The notes under the pieces: generated by a model
The model's database searches: none
What the model was told of the DNA's origin: nothing
Seen by the model: the letters and a program-made list of their open reading frames with translations, nothing else
Program-made: the position numbers and the translations under genes
DNA from: an uncultured Lachnospiraceae bacterium
GTDB lineage: Bacteria > Bacillota > Clostridia > Lachnospirales > Lachnospiraceae
Length of the DNA: 9,105 nucleotides
Direction: 5' to 3'
NCBI GenBank assembly: GCA_902796045.1
Contig: CADBNQ010000083.1
Coordinates: forward strand, 1 to 9,105
Part shown: piece by piece, positions 1 to 6,380 of the stretch
Position numbering within the stretch: position 1 is the stretch's first letter
Layout of the letters: every line of letters starts with the position of its first letter

Positions 1-73
<73 letters not shown>

Positions 74-84
74 TTGTCAGAGTG

Positions 85-127
85 ACTATATTAGTTTACT
101 ATAGATTGGAAAATAAATCAATAGCAA
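85..127 (-). promoter_or_regulatory. Possible promoter of the tRNA-Thr gene
   Basis: On the minus strand a TTGCTA box (122-127) lies 18 bp from TATAGT (98-103), about 25 bp upstream of the mature tRNA 5' end. A second TATAGT at 85-90 has no good -35 partner. The surrounding sequence is AT-rich. The -35 match is imperfect, so the call is tentative. Confidence 0.35.
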
Positions 128-149
128 ATCAGCTTTTTAAATATGCGTG

Positions 150-179
150 TTGACATTAACGAGAGCCATGCTGTATACT
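150..179 (+). promoter_or_regulatory. Sigma-70/SigA-type promoter of the acpP-mreB-recD2 unit
   Basis: TTGACA (150-155) is a perfect -35 box, and TATACT (174-179) is a near-perfect -10 box. The spacer is 18 bp. Transcription should start near 186, giving an untranslated leader of about 70 bases before acpP. That leader contains a weak inverted repeat (TTCAG at 198-202, CTGAA at 213-217), which I cannot assign to a known operator. Confidence 0.75.
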
Positions 180-258
180 CAGAAAAGACATGGCTACTTC
201 AGGATAAGAAGTCTGAAATAAGATATTTTGCGATTTCGATAAAAGGAGATTGTTATCT

Positions 259-492
259 ATGTTTGAAAAAATGAGAGAGATCATTGCGGAGCAGCTTGGA
301 GTGGATGAGGATGAGATTACCCCGGATACTTCTTTTAAGGAAGATCTGGGCGCTGACTCACTGGATCTGTTCGAGCTTACCATGGCTCTTGAGGATGAAT
401 ATGATATTGAGATTCCGGCAGAGGAGTTGGAAACGATCGAGACGATCAATGATGTGATTGAATATCTGAGATCAAAGGGGATCGAAGACTGA
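259..492 (+). CDS. acpP: Acyl carrier protein (77 aa)
   Basis: Acyl carrier proteins hold growing fatty acyl chains on a phosphopantetheine arm for the cytosolic type II fatty acid synthase. The attachment motif GADSLDLFEL is clear, with the modified serine at residue 34. The length (77 aa) and strong acidity fit the family. I chose ATG 259 because AAAGGAGAT (242-250) sits 8 bases upstream; an in-frame TTG at 250 lies inside that ribosome binding site and is unlikely. The gene follows its own promoter and lies 43 bp before mreB, with no terminator between them. No fab genes are next to it, so it may be the general ACP or a second copy dedicated to another pathway; sequence alone does not decide this. 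Confidence 0.95.
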   Translation: MFEKMREIIAEQLGVDEDEITPDTSFKEDLGADSLDLFELTMALEDEYDIEIPAEELETIETINDVIEYLRSKGIED

Positions 493-535
493 ACGATGTT
501 TTTACGCGGAGCCGGATGAAGAAAGGAGATTCCTT

Positions 536-1519
536 ATGGCTACAGATATCGGAATTGATTTGGGTACAGCCAGTATCCTTGTATATGTAAAGGGAAAGGG
601 CGTAGTGTTAAAGGAACCCTCCGTAGTTGCTTTTGATGAGGATACCAGAAAGATCAAAGCCATCGGAGAGGAAGCCCGTCTGATGATCGGACGGACGCCG
701 GGCAACATCGTTGCGGTCCGCCCTCTGCGTCAGGGTGTGATCAGCAACTATTCTGTTACAGAGAAGATGTTGAAGTATTTTGTCCATAAGGCAGTAGGTA
801 AGAGCCTTTTCGGCCGCAAGCCGCGGATCTCTGTCTGTGTTCCCAGCGGTGTCACAGAGGTAGAGAAGAAGGCTGTTGAGGATGCCACTTACGCCGCTGG
901 TGCCAGAGATGTGAAGATCATTGAGGAGCCGGTGGCAGCAGCCATCGGGGCCGGCATTGACATAGCAAAGCCCTGCGGGAACATGATCGTTGATATCGGC
1001 GGAGGTACTTCTGATATTGCCGTCATTTCCCTGGGAGGCACTGTTGTCAGCACTTCCATCAAGGTGGCCGGGGATGATTTTGATGAGGCAATCGTCCGCT
1101 ATATGAGGAAGAAGCATAACCTGCTGATCGGAGACCGGACGGCCGAGGATATCAAGATTCAGGTGGGCAGTGCCTACACCAGAGCAGAAGAGTCCTCCAT
1201 AGAAGTAAGAGGGCGTAATCTTGTCACAGGACTCCCCAGATCGGTGACAGTGACATCCGAGGAGACCCGGGAGGCTCTCAAGGAAGCCACAGCCCAGATC
1301 GTGGAAGCCGTCCACAGTGTTCTGGAGAGAACACCACCGGAACTGGCAGCAGACATCTCTGACAGGGGTATCGTTCTGACTGGCGGGGGGAGCATGCTTC
1401 AGGGACTGGAGCAGCTGATTGAGGAGAAGACCGGGATCACGACCATGACCGCGGATGATCCCATGACGGCAGTAGCAATCGGAACCGGACAATATATTGA
1501 GTATCTCGGAGGAAGATGA
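536..1519 (+). CDS. mreB: MreB-family actin-like cell shape protein (327 aa)
   Basis: MreB-type proteins polymerise with ATP into short filaments under the membrane and guide the elongation machinery for the side wall. The actin-fold nucleotide motifs are present. Phosphate-1 is DLGTAS at residues 8-13, phosphate-2 is DIGGGTSD starting at residue 153, and the adenosine motif is GIVLTGGGSML at 278-288. The length is typical of the family. ATG 536 follows AAAGGAGA (522-529) at good spacing. No mreC or mreD follows. Instead recD2 starts 9 bp after the stop, so this may be a stand-alone paralogue (Mbl- or MreBH-like) rather than the mreBCD copy. The family call is firm, the paralogue assignment is not. 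Confidence 0.93.
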   Translation: MATDIGIDLGTASILVYVKGKGVVLKEPSVVAFDEDTRKIKAIGEEARLMIGRTPGNIVAVRPLRQGVISNYSVTEKMLKYFVHKAVGKSLFGRKPRISVCVPSGVTEVEKKAVEDATYAAGARDVKIIEEPVAAAIGAGIDIAKPCGNMIVDIGGGTSDIAVISLGGTVVSTSIKVAGDDFDEAIVRYMRKKHNLLIGDRTAEDIKIQVGSAYTRAEESSIEVRGRNLVTGLPRSVTVTSEETREALKEATAQIVEAVHSVLERTPPELAADISDRGIVLTGGGSMLQGLEQLIEEKTGITTMTADDPMTAVAIGTGQYIEYLGGR

Positions 1520-1528
1520 TCGGTCAGT

Positions 1529-3748
1529 ATGGACAGACTGGAAGGCTACGTCAGCCATATCAGATATCATAACGAAGATAACGGATATACCGTTCTTGAA
1601 CTGGAAACGACCCACGGGGATGAGATCCTCGTGGGAACTTTTCATTATATAGCAGAAGGGGAGTATCTCGAGGCGGAGGCAGAGTTTAAGGACCATCCTG
1701 CCCACGGGCCCCAGTATCAGGTTCATTCCTACACAGTAAAAGAACCTGAAGGAAAAGAAGCCATGGAAAGGTATCTTTCCTCCGGCGCCATCAAGGGTAT
1801 CGGCAAAGCACTGGCAAAGCGCATCGTCAAGAAGTATAAGAAAGATACCTTCAGGATCATGGAGGAGGAGCCGGAGAGGCTGGCAGAGATCAAGGGGATC
1901 TCCCTTCAGAAGGCCATGGATTTCGCCGTACAGTTCCAGGCGAAGCAGGATATGCGTCAGGCCATGATGTTCCTGTCGGAGTACGGGATCAGCAGCCAGA
2001 TGGCCGTCCGGATCTACGGCGAGTATGGCGACAGGATCTATGAGATCCTCAGGCTGAACCCCTATCAGCTGGCAGAGGATATCCACGGCATCGGCTTCCG
2101 TATCGCGGACGGGATTGCGGCAAAGGCCGGGATAGCCCCTGATTCTGAGTTCCGGATCGAAGCGGCAATCCTCTACACTTTACAGCAGGCTGTGACGGCA
2201 GGACATGTTTTCCTGCCAAAGCCCGTGCTCTGCAGGAGTACAGGAGACATGCTGGGGTTCCCCGCGGAGTATATAGGGGATCATCTGATGGATCTTGTCC
2301 TGGGAAAGAAGCTGATCATACGCTCGGAGGATGACCAGGAGAGGGTTTATCTCCGGGCTTATTATTTTATGGAGCTGAATACCTCCTCCATGCTGATGAA
2401 CCTGGACGTCAGATTCCCCGCAGGGGAAGAGGAGGTCAGAGAAAGGATAGAGTACCTGGAGAAGGAGACAGAGATCGCCCTGGATGAGATGCAGAAGAAG
2501 GCTGTCAGACAGGCCATGACAGAAGGAGTGCTCATCATCACGGGGGGACCCGGCACCGGCAAGACCACCACCATCAACCTGATGATCAGGAGCTTTGAGA
2601 TGGAAGATATGGAGATTGCCCTGGCTGCCCCCACCGGAAGGGCGGCAAAGAGGATGACTGAGGCGACCGGTTATGAGGCGAAGACCATTCACCGCCTGCT
2701 GGAATTATCCGGGGGTGACCTTGGGAATGAGCAGTATCATTTTGAGAGAAATGAGACGAATCCTCTTGAAGCAGATGTGATCATCGTCGATGAGATGTCC
2801 ATGGTGGATATCTCTCTGATGCATGCCCTCCTGAAGGCTGTCATGCCCGGGACCAGGCTGATTCTGGTGGGAGATTCCAACCAGCTGCCCAGCGTCGGCC
2901 CGGGAAATGTCCTCAAGGACCTGATCGAAGCAGATGTATTTCCGGTGGTCCGCCTTACCAGGATCTATCGCCAGGAGGAAAACAGTCAGATCGTCTATAA
3001 TGCCCACAGGATCAACAGCGGCCGGCAGATTGTCCTTGATAATAAGAATCCTGATTTCTTCTTCTTTCAGAAGAATGACCTGCGTTCAGTGATTGCCAGT
3101 GTAATCTACATGGTGAAGGACAGACTTCCTTCTTACATCGGCAACAGTCCTTTCGAGATACAGGTACTCACGCCCATGAGAAAAGGAGAGCTTGGTGTGG
3201 ATCATCTGAATCAGGTGCTCCAGTATTATCTGAATCCATCAAGCCCTTCCAGGGAGGAGAGGGAGGTCCGCGACGGAATCTTCCGGGAGGGAGATAAGGT
3301 CATGCAGATCAGGAACAACTATAAGCTGGCCTGGAAGATCACTGACGCAAAGGGATTTACCATCGAGGAAGGCATGGGAGTCTTCAACGGTGACCTGGGC
3401 ATCATCAGGGATATCAACCATTTTACAGAGAGAGTGACCGTGATCTTTGATGAGAACCGGAGGGTGGAGTACCCCTTCTCCGGCCTGGATGAGCTTGAGC
3501 TGGCATACGCCATCACCATACACAAGTCACAGGGCAGTGAGTATCCGGCTGTGGTGCTCCCCCTGCTCACCGGGCCGGCCGTGCTCTGCAACAGGAATCT
3601 TCTGTACACGGCAGTCACCCGTGCCCGGAAATGTGTCACGATCATCGGCCGGCAGGAGATGGTCGAGCAGATGATCCGTAATGAAAAGGAACAGAAAAGA
3701 TACACCGGGCTGAAAGAGCAGCTGGCCCAGTCGGCATTAATCTCTTGA
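1529..3748 (+). CDS. recD2: RecD2 (YrrC-type) ATP-dependent DNA helicase (739 aa)
   Basis: RecD2 is a superfamily 1B 5'-3' DNA helicase that acts without RecBC and is linked to replication-fork maintenance and DNA repair. The N-terminal part (about 1-85) looks like the family's OB-like domain, followed by a helix-hairpin-helix region (GAIKGIGKALAKRI, then a second repeat near residue 185). The helicase core has Walker A GGPGTGKT at 339-346 (Lys345), Walker B VDEMSMVD with D421/E422, a UvrD-like AITIHKSQGSEYPAV segment near 660-675, and the arginine motif AVTRARK near 692-700. The length is within the range of known RecD2 proteins. ATG 1529 is the first possible in-frame start after the mreB stop. 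Its GGAGG (1508-1512) lies unusually far away, inside the end of mreB, suggesting translational coupling. The stop overlaps convergent comF. Confidence 0.95.
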   Translation: MDRLEGYVSHIRYHNEDNGYTVLELETTHGDEILVGTFHYIAEGEYLEAEAEFKDHPAHGPQYQVHSYTVKEPEGKEAMERYLSSGAIKGIGKALAKRIVKKYKKDTFRIMEEEPERLAEIKGISLQKAMDFAVQFQAKQDMRQAMMFLSEYGISSQMAVRIYGEYGDRIYEILRLNPYQLAEDIHGIGFRIADGIAAKAGIAPDSEFRIEAAILYTLQQAVTAGHVFLPKPVLCRSTGDMLGFPAEYIGDHLMDLVLGKKLIIRSEDDQERVYLRAYYFMELNTSSMLMNLDVRFPAGEEEVRERIEYLEKETEIALDEMQKKAVRQAMTEGVLIITGGPGTGKTTTINLMIRSFEMEDMEIALAAPTGRAAKRMTEATGYEAKTIHRLLELSGGDLGNEQYHFERNETNPLEADVIIVDEMSMVDISLMHALLKAVMPGTRLILVGDSNQLPSVGPGNVLKDLIEADVFPVVRLTRIYRQEENSQIVYNAHRINSGRQIVLDNKNPDFFFFQKNDLRSVIASVIYMVKDRLPSYIGNSPFEIQVLTPMRKGELGVDHLNQVLQYYLNPSSPSREEREVRDGIFREGDKVMQIRNNYKLAWKITDAKGFTIEEGMGVFNGDLGIIRDINHFTERVTVIFDENRRVEYPFSGLDELELAYAITIHKSQGSEYPAVVLPLLTGPAVLCNRNLLYTAVTRARKCVTIIGRQEMVEQMIRNEKEQKRYTGLKEQLAQSALIS

Positions 3749-4525
3749 CAAACCGGTGCATATTGTACAGATATATACTTTCTTGAATCCCGCTTTTATC
3801 AGGGTCCGGGTGCAGATCTCCATAGTCGCTCCGGTGGTGTAGATATCATCAACGAGGAGGACTGACTTAAAAGAAGGAGTCAGCCCTTCATACTCTCTGT
3901 TGAAGGTAAAAGCATTCTGCAGATTGCTGAGCCTGGCACGAGGCGACAGCTGTTTCTGAGGCGTCGTATCAGCAGACCTTATAAGCAGATCAGACAGATA
4001 GGGGATCCCTGTGAGAACAGATAGATCCCTGGCAAGGAGTTCAGCCTGATTATAGCCCCTGCTTTTTCTTTTGTGCCTGTGGACCGGCACAGGGATGATC
4101 AGGTCCGGCTTCCAGTGCTGTAACTGGTCAGCATGTCGCACAAGGATCTCTTCCGCGAAGAATCTGGACAGGCTTCTTCTGTTGTGATATTTGAAATCGG
4201 CGATCACAGGCCGTGTCTTTTCATTGTATAATAGAAGAGAAAAGCCCTGCTGGAATGATTTGGGAAATTGCCTGCAGTCATAACAAAGCTCCTGCTCGGG
4301 CATGCTGACAGGTTTTCCGCATTTGAAGCAGGCGGGGCCTGATACCCAGGGAAGCCTGCTGCGGCAGTCCCGGCAGATCAAAGTCCCAAAGGGCAGAATC
4401 CTGGCGCAGGATGGGCAGTGTCTGGGGAACAGAACAGGGAAAAGCTTTTCGCGGACATAAAAAGAAAACAGTATATACTTTTTTGAGTGGAGGAGAGTCC
4501 GGCGGACTCTCCTCCACTTTGTCAT
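3737..4525 (-). CDS. comF: ComF-family amidophosphoribosyltransferase-like protein (262 aa)
   Basis: ComF proteins combine an N-terminal zinc-ribbon-like segment with a phosphoribosyltransferase fold and are required for uptake of transforming DNA where they have been tested. Here the cysteine pairs are C37/C40, C51/C54, C66/C69 and C81/C84. The PRPP-binding motif VLLVDDIYTTGA lies at 222-233 with the acidic pair D226/D227. The gene follows dut on the same strand and is probably co-transcribed. I prefer ATG 4525, with AGGAG only 3 bases upstream. A GTG at 4558, two bases after the dut stop, would add 11 residues but has a weak site. Either way the N-terminus is longer than usual and is encoded by a perfect hairpin (4486-4518). 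Competence in this organism is not shown by the window. Confidence 0.9.
   Translation of the reverse strand: MTKWRRVRRTLLHSKKYILFSFYVREKLFPVLFPRHCPSCARILPFGTLICRDCRSRLPWVSGPACFKCGKPVSMPEQELCYDCRQFPKSFQQGFSLLLYNEKTRPVIADFKYHNRRSLSRFFAEEILVRHADQLQHWKPDLIIPVPVHRHKRKSRGYNQAELLARDLSVLTGIPYLSDLLIRSADTTPQKQLSPRARLSNLQNAFTFNREYEGLTPSFKSVLLVDDIYTTGATMEICTRTLIKAGFKKVYICTICTGLSRD
4486..4518 (-). repeat. Perfect 15-bp inverted repeat inside the start of comF
   Basis: The arms AGTGGAGGAGAGTCC (4486-4500) and GGACTCTCCTCCACT (4504-4518) are exact reverse complements around a 3-base centre, with no mismatch. In comF mRNA this makes a GC-rich hairpin beginning 7 bases after the preferred ATG and covering codons 3-14. 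Neither strand has a convincing run of T after it (TTTGTCATTT on plus, CAAAAAAG on minus), so it is not a standard terminator. The arms carry SD-like GGAGGAG and anti-SD-like CTCCTCC, so a role in translation is conceivable. Confidence 0.85.
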
Positions 4526-4560
4526 TTGCTCCTGAAAGATGTTGAAAACAGGGAACACTT

Positions 4561-4995
4561 TCAGGCTATCCCTGTGCTGCCGAAACCGCCTCTGTCAGTG
4601 TGCCCGAGAGAATCGGTCTCCTCAAAATATACTTCCGGCTGATGCTCCATGATCCGAAACTGGCAGATCCGGTCATTGATATGGATCTCAGTATCGCGGA
4701 CAGCATAAACCGGCATAAACCACTGGTCATTGTCTCCGCAGTAGCTTTCATCGATCACGCCCATATGATTGGTCTGGATGATTCCGAAATGCTTAAAAGT
4801 AGAACTGCGGGGAACCACATGAGCCTCGTAACCTTGGGGCAGCTCCATGGCAACTCCCAGAGGGATCAGGGCTGATTCCCCCTTCTTCAGGCGGATGTCA
4901 CAGGCCGCCCTGAGATCGATCCAGTCGGACCCCTCTCTCTTGTAGGAGAGCTTTTCTATCTCATCAGTCAAGTATTTGATTCTGATCTTCTTCAT
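4561..4995 (-). CDS. dut: dUTP diphosphatase, trimeric type (144 aa)
   Basis: dUTPase hydrolyses dUTP to dUMP and pyrophosphate, keeping uracil out of DNA and supplying dUMP for thymidylate synthesis. All five motifs of the trimeric family can be read: D27-LRAA (motif 1), PRSS at 62-65 (motif 2), GVIDESYCGD at 79-88 with the uracil-pocket Tyr85 and catalytic-type Asp82 (motif 3), DRICQFRI at 108-115 (motif 4), and the glycine-rich RGGFGSTG at 135-142 (motif 5). Motifs 1 and 3 differ somewhat from the commonest consensus (AGYDL, GVIDSDYRGE). The start ATG 4995 has GGAG at 5008-5011, a rather long spacing of 12 bases. A strong promoter precedes it, and comF follows almost immediately. Confidence 0.94.
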   Translation of the reverse strand: MKKIRIKYLTDEIEKLSYKREGSDWIDLRAACDIRLKKGESALIPLGVAMELPQGYEAHVVPRSSTFKHFGIIQTNHMGVIDESYCGDNDQWFMPVYAVRDTEIHINDRICQFRIMEHQPEVYFEETDSLGHTDRGGFGSTGIA

Positions 4996-5044
4996 ATCTT
5001 ATTTACACTCCTTTATTTGTGGTTCTTATATCTTTGTTTCTTCC

Positions 5045-5073
5045 AGTATAACCAAAAAATGACAATCAGTCAA
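5045..5073 (-). promoter_or_regulatory. SigA-type promoter of dut-comF
   Basis: On the minus strand TTGACT (5068-5073) and TATACT (5045-5050) are separated by exactly 17 bp. The predicted start is near 5038, leaving a leader of about 40 bases with the dut ribosome binding site. It faces away from the rpmG operon. Confidence 0.78.
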
Positions 5074-5133
5074 TTTTAATATGAAACTTATTATGTTAAA
5101 AATCCATAGTATATAAAAACACTCCGGCATAAC

Positions 5134-5197
5134 CTTGCCTGTTACATACAAATTGTATTTCTTCATATTATATATGTACATCAGCAGGCAAGTTTTT
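5134..5197 (+). terminator. Orphan hairpin followed by five T (terminator-like)
   Basis: CTTGCCTG (5134-5141) pairs perfectly with CAGGCAAG (5185-5192). Inner TACATA/TATGTA can extend the stem across a bulge, and TTTTT follows at 5193-5197. This resembles an intrinsic terminator on the plus strand, but no plus-strand gene lies between recD2 and this point. The loop is long and AT-rich. It could end readthrough from recD2, end a small unannotated RNA, or be chance. Confidence 0.3.
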
Positions 5198-5225
5198 AGG
5201 AAGTTTTTATTCTGATAATTCTTTG

Positions 5226-5255
5226 TTGACGAACCATGGACTCTTGTGGTATAGT
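5226..5255 (+). promoter_or_regulatory. Extended -10 promoter of the rpmG-secE-nusG-rplK-rplA operon
   Basis: TTGACG (5226-5231) is followed after 18 bp by TATAGT (5250-5255), with an upstream TG at 5247-5248 giving an extended -10. The predicted start near 5262 gives a leader of about 95 bases before rpmG. It is the only strong plus-strand promoter seen before rpmG. Confidence 0.72.
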
Positions 5256-5272
5256 ATTCTGGCGATGGAATA

Positions 5273-5331
5273 GGTCTTTTTTTTATGCTCAAAAACAGGA
5301 AGCAGCAGGAAGAGAAAGACCGCAGTTTTTT
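5273..5331 (+). promoter_or_regulatory. Attenuator-like hairpin in the rpmG leader
   Basis: Within the predicted leader, GGTCTTT (5273-5279) can pair with AAAGACC (5315-5321), and TTTTTT follows at 5326-5331 after a 4-base gap. A competing inner hairpin of T-rich 5280-5284 with AAAAA at 5291-5295 is also possible. This would be a weak, long-loop terminator able to reduce transcription into the operon. The stem is short, so the call is tentative. Confidence 0.3.
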
Positions 5332-5357
5332 ATGTTAAGTTATTGGAGGTGGAAGTT

Positions 5358-5507
5358 GTGCGCGTGAGAATCACATTGGCATGTACAGAGTGCAAGCAGC
5401 GTAACTACAATACGATGAAGGAGAAGAAGAACCATCCGGAACGTCTTGAGACCCGTAAGTATTGCAGATTCTGCAGAAAGCATACTGTTCATAAAGAGAC
5501 CAAGTAG
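5358..5507 (+). CDS. rpmG: 50S ribosomal protein L33 (49 aa, GTG start)
   Basis: L33 is a small protein of the large ribosomal subunit near the E site. The 49 codons read from GTG 5358 to TAG 5505-5507 and begin MRVRITLACTECKQRNY. Two CxxC pairs, C9/C12 and C36/C39, mark the zinc-binding (C+) form of L33. The basic C-terminus and the length match the family. GGAGG at 5345-5349 lies 8 bases before the GTG; another GTG at 5364 is in frame but less well placed. It leads an operon with secE and nusG, as in many Firmicutes. Confidence 0.95.
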   Translation: MRVRITLACTECKQRNYNTMKEKKNHPERLETRKYCRFCRKHTVHKETK

Positions 5508-5533
5508 TCAGACCGGCGGTAAGGAGAGTTACT

Positions 5534-5731
5534 ATGAGCGACGGAACAAAGAAATCCGGTTTGAAAAACTGGTACAGAGGTCTTCAGTACGAGTTCAGGA
5601 AAATCAGCTGGCCTGACAAAGACACACTGACCCGCGAGACAGTCACGGTGACAGTGGTTGCGATTGTTCTGGGTGTGATCATAGCCACGCTGGATATGAT
5701 TCTTCAGTATGGGATCAATATCCTGATATAG
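5534..5731 (+). CDS. secE: Preprotein translocase subunit SecE (65 aa)
   Basis: SecE clamps the SecY channel in the cytoplasmic membrane and is essential for Sec-dependent export. The protein has the short Gram-positive form: an amphipathic segment with the conserved EFRKISWPDKDTL (20-32), then one transmembrane helix at about 37-57 (VTVTVVAIVLGVIIATLDMIL less its last residues). AAGGAGAG lies just upstream of ATG 5534. The gene lies 26 bp after rpmG and 20 bp before nusG, the standard order. Identification is secure from both sequence and context. Confidence 0.96.
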   Translation: MSDGTKKSGLKNWYRGLQYEFRKISWPDKDTLTRETVTVTVVAIVLGVIIATLDMILQYGINILI

Positions 5732-5751
5732 CATCGGGAAAAGGAGAGTAT

Positions 5752-6276
5752 ATGTCAGATTTAAACTGGTATGTAGTCCATACTTACTCAGGCTACGAGA
5801 ACAAGGTGAAGGCGAATATCGAGAAGACCATCGAGAACAGAAAGCTTCAGGACCAGATTTTTGAAGTCAGGGTTCCTCTCCAGGATGTCGTGGAGATGAA
5901 GAACGGGGTCAGAAAGAGCGTCCAGAAGAAGATGTTTCCAGGGTATGTGCTGGTCAACATGATCATGAACGACGATACATGGTATGTGATCCGCAACACC
6001 CGCGGGGTCACCGGTTTTGTCGGACCAGGATCAGAGCCTATCCCGCTGACGGAGATCGAGATGAGGAATCTCGGCATCGTGAGCAGCGAGGAGAAGGTGA
6101 TCGAGGTTGATTTCGAAGTCGGTGATCTGATCGAGGTTGTATCCGGTGCCTGGGAAGGCAGGGTCAGCACGGTCAAGGATATCAACAAGAGCAAGCAGAC
6201 AGTGACCATCGAGGTCGAGATGTTTGGCCGGGAGACTTCTGTAGAGATCGAATTTTTAGATGTTAGAAAAGCATAA
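5752..6276 (+). CDS. nusG: Transcription termination/antitermination factor NusG (174 aa)
   Basis: NusG binds the RNA polymerase clamp, modulates pausing and termination, and links transcription to translation. The NGN domain begins with NWYVVHTYSGYENKVK (5-20) and contains KKMFPGYVLVNM. The C-terminal KOW domain is near 121-174 (VGDLIEVVSGAWEGRVSTVK). Length is standard. AAAGGAGAG precedes ATG 5752. The gene ends in tandem stops (TAATAA, 6274-6279), after which a 104-base structured region leads to rplK, with no terminator-type T-run visible. Confidence 0.97.
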   Translation: MSDLNWYVVHTYSGYENKVKANIEKTIENRKLQDQIFEVRVPLQDVVEMKNGVRKSVQKKMFPGYVLVNMIMNDDTWYVIRNTRGVTGFVGPGSEPIPLTEIEMRNLGIVSSEEKVIEVDFEVGDLIEVVSGAWEGRVSTVKDINKSKQTVTIEVEMFGRETSVEIEFLDVRKA

Positions 6277-6281
6277 TAAAC

Positions 6282-6335
6282 GTCTGCCGGATCATGATCA
6301 CGGCTGTTTGGCGGCCGGGTCGCTTCGAGGCAGAC
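6282..6335 (+). promoter_or_regulatory. Long-range stem in the nusG-rplK spacer
   Basis: GTCTGCC (6282-6288) pairs exactly with GGCAGAC (6329-6335), enclosing a GC-rich 40-base interior that includes the palindrome GATCATGATC and further self-complementary CGGC/GCCG segments. It ends one base before the L1-site-like element, so the two may stack into one leader structure. No T-tract follows, so it is not a terminator. An RNA processing site is one possibility. Confidence 0.45.
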
Positions 6336-6336
6336 A

Positions 6337-6363
6337 GTGGGAGGGACATCCCGTAATTACCAC
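6337..6363 (+). promoter_or_regulatory. L1-binding-site mimic (copy 1) before rplK
   Basis: GTGG (6337-6340) pairs with CCAC (6360-6363), and GGG (6343-6345) with CCC (6350-6352). The stems are separated by an asymmetric internal loop, GA on the 5' side and GTAATTA on the 3' side. The L1 site of bacterial 23S rRNA has the same plan (GUGG-GA-GG ... AUA-CCAC). L1 is known in other bacteria to repress its operon by binding such a site in mRNA. The rplK ribosome binding site AGGAGG begins at 6367, four bases after the stem. Confidence 0.72.
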
Positions 6364-6380
6364 AATAGGAGGTAGCTATC

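Larger units (their letters stand above)
4996..5357. other. Divergent AT-rich intergenic region between dut and rpmG
   Basis: This 362-base stretch has no convincing gene. On the minus strand it holds the dut leader and promoter (5045-5073). On the plus strand it holds an orphan hairpin (5134-5197), the rpmG operon promoter (5226-5255) and an attenuator-like leader (5273-5331). About 60 bases between 5074 and 5133 show only AT-rich sequence. An 88-codon minus-strand frame here has no ribosome binding site or family likeness and crosses the promoters. Confidence 0.8.

Noticed and set aside
198..217. TTCAG...CTGAA inverted repeat in the acpP leader as a fatty-acid regulator site
   Set aside because: Only 5-bp arms, and it does not match FapR or FabT operator patterns that I know.
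608..2086. Long antisense open frame (492 codons) opposite mreB and recD2
   Set aside because: No family resemblance, no ribosome binding site, and it lies fully opposite two secure genes; this is a codon-bias shadow.
4278..4517. GTG-started frame beginning in the comF hairpin
   Set aside because: The GTG follows no proper upstream ribosome binding site, and the frame lacks the ComF cysteine and PRPP motifs, which lie in the other frame.
4486..4518. comF hairpin as an intrinsic terminator
   Set aside because: Neither strand has the needed T-run directly after the stem, and the frame of comF continues through it.
5026..5292. 88-codon minus-strand frame upstream of dut
   Set aside because: Runs across the dut and rpmG promoters, has AT-rich low-complexity composition, no ribosome binding site and no recognisable domain.
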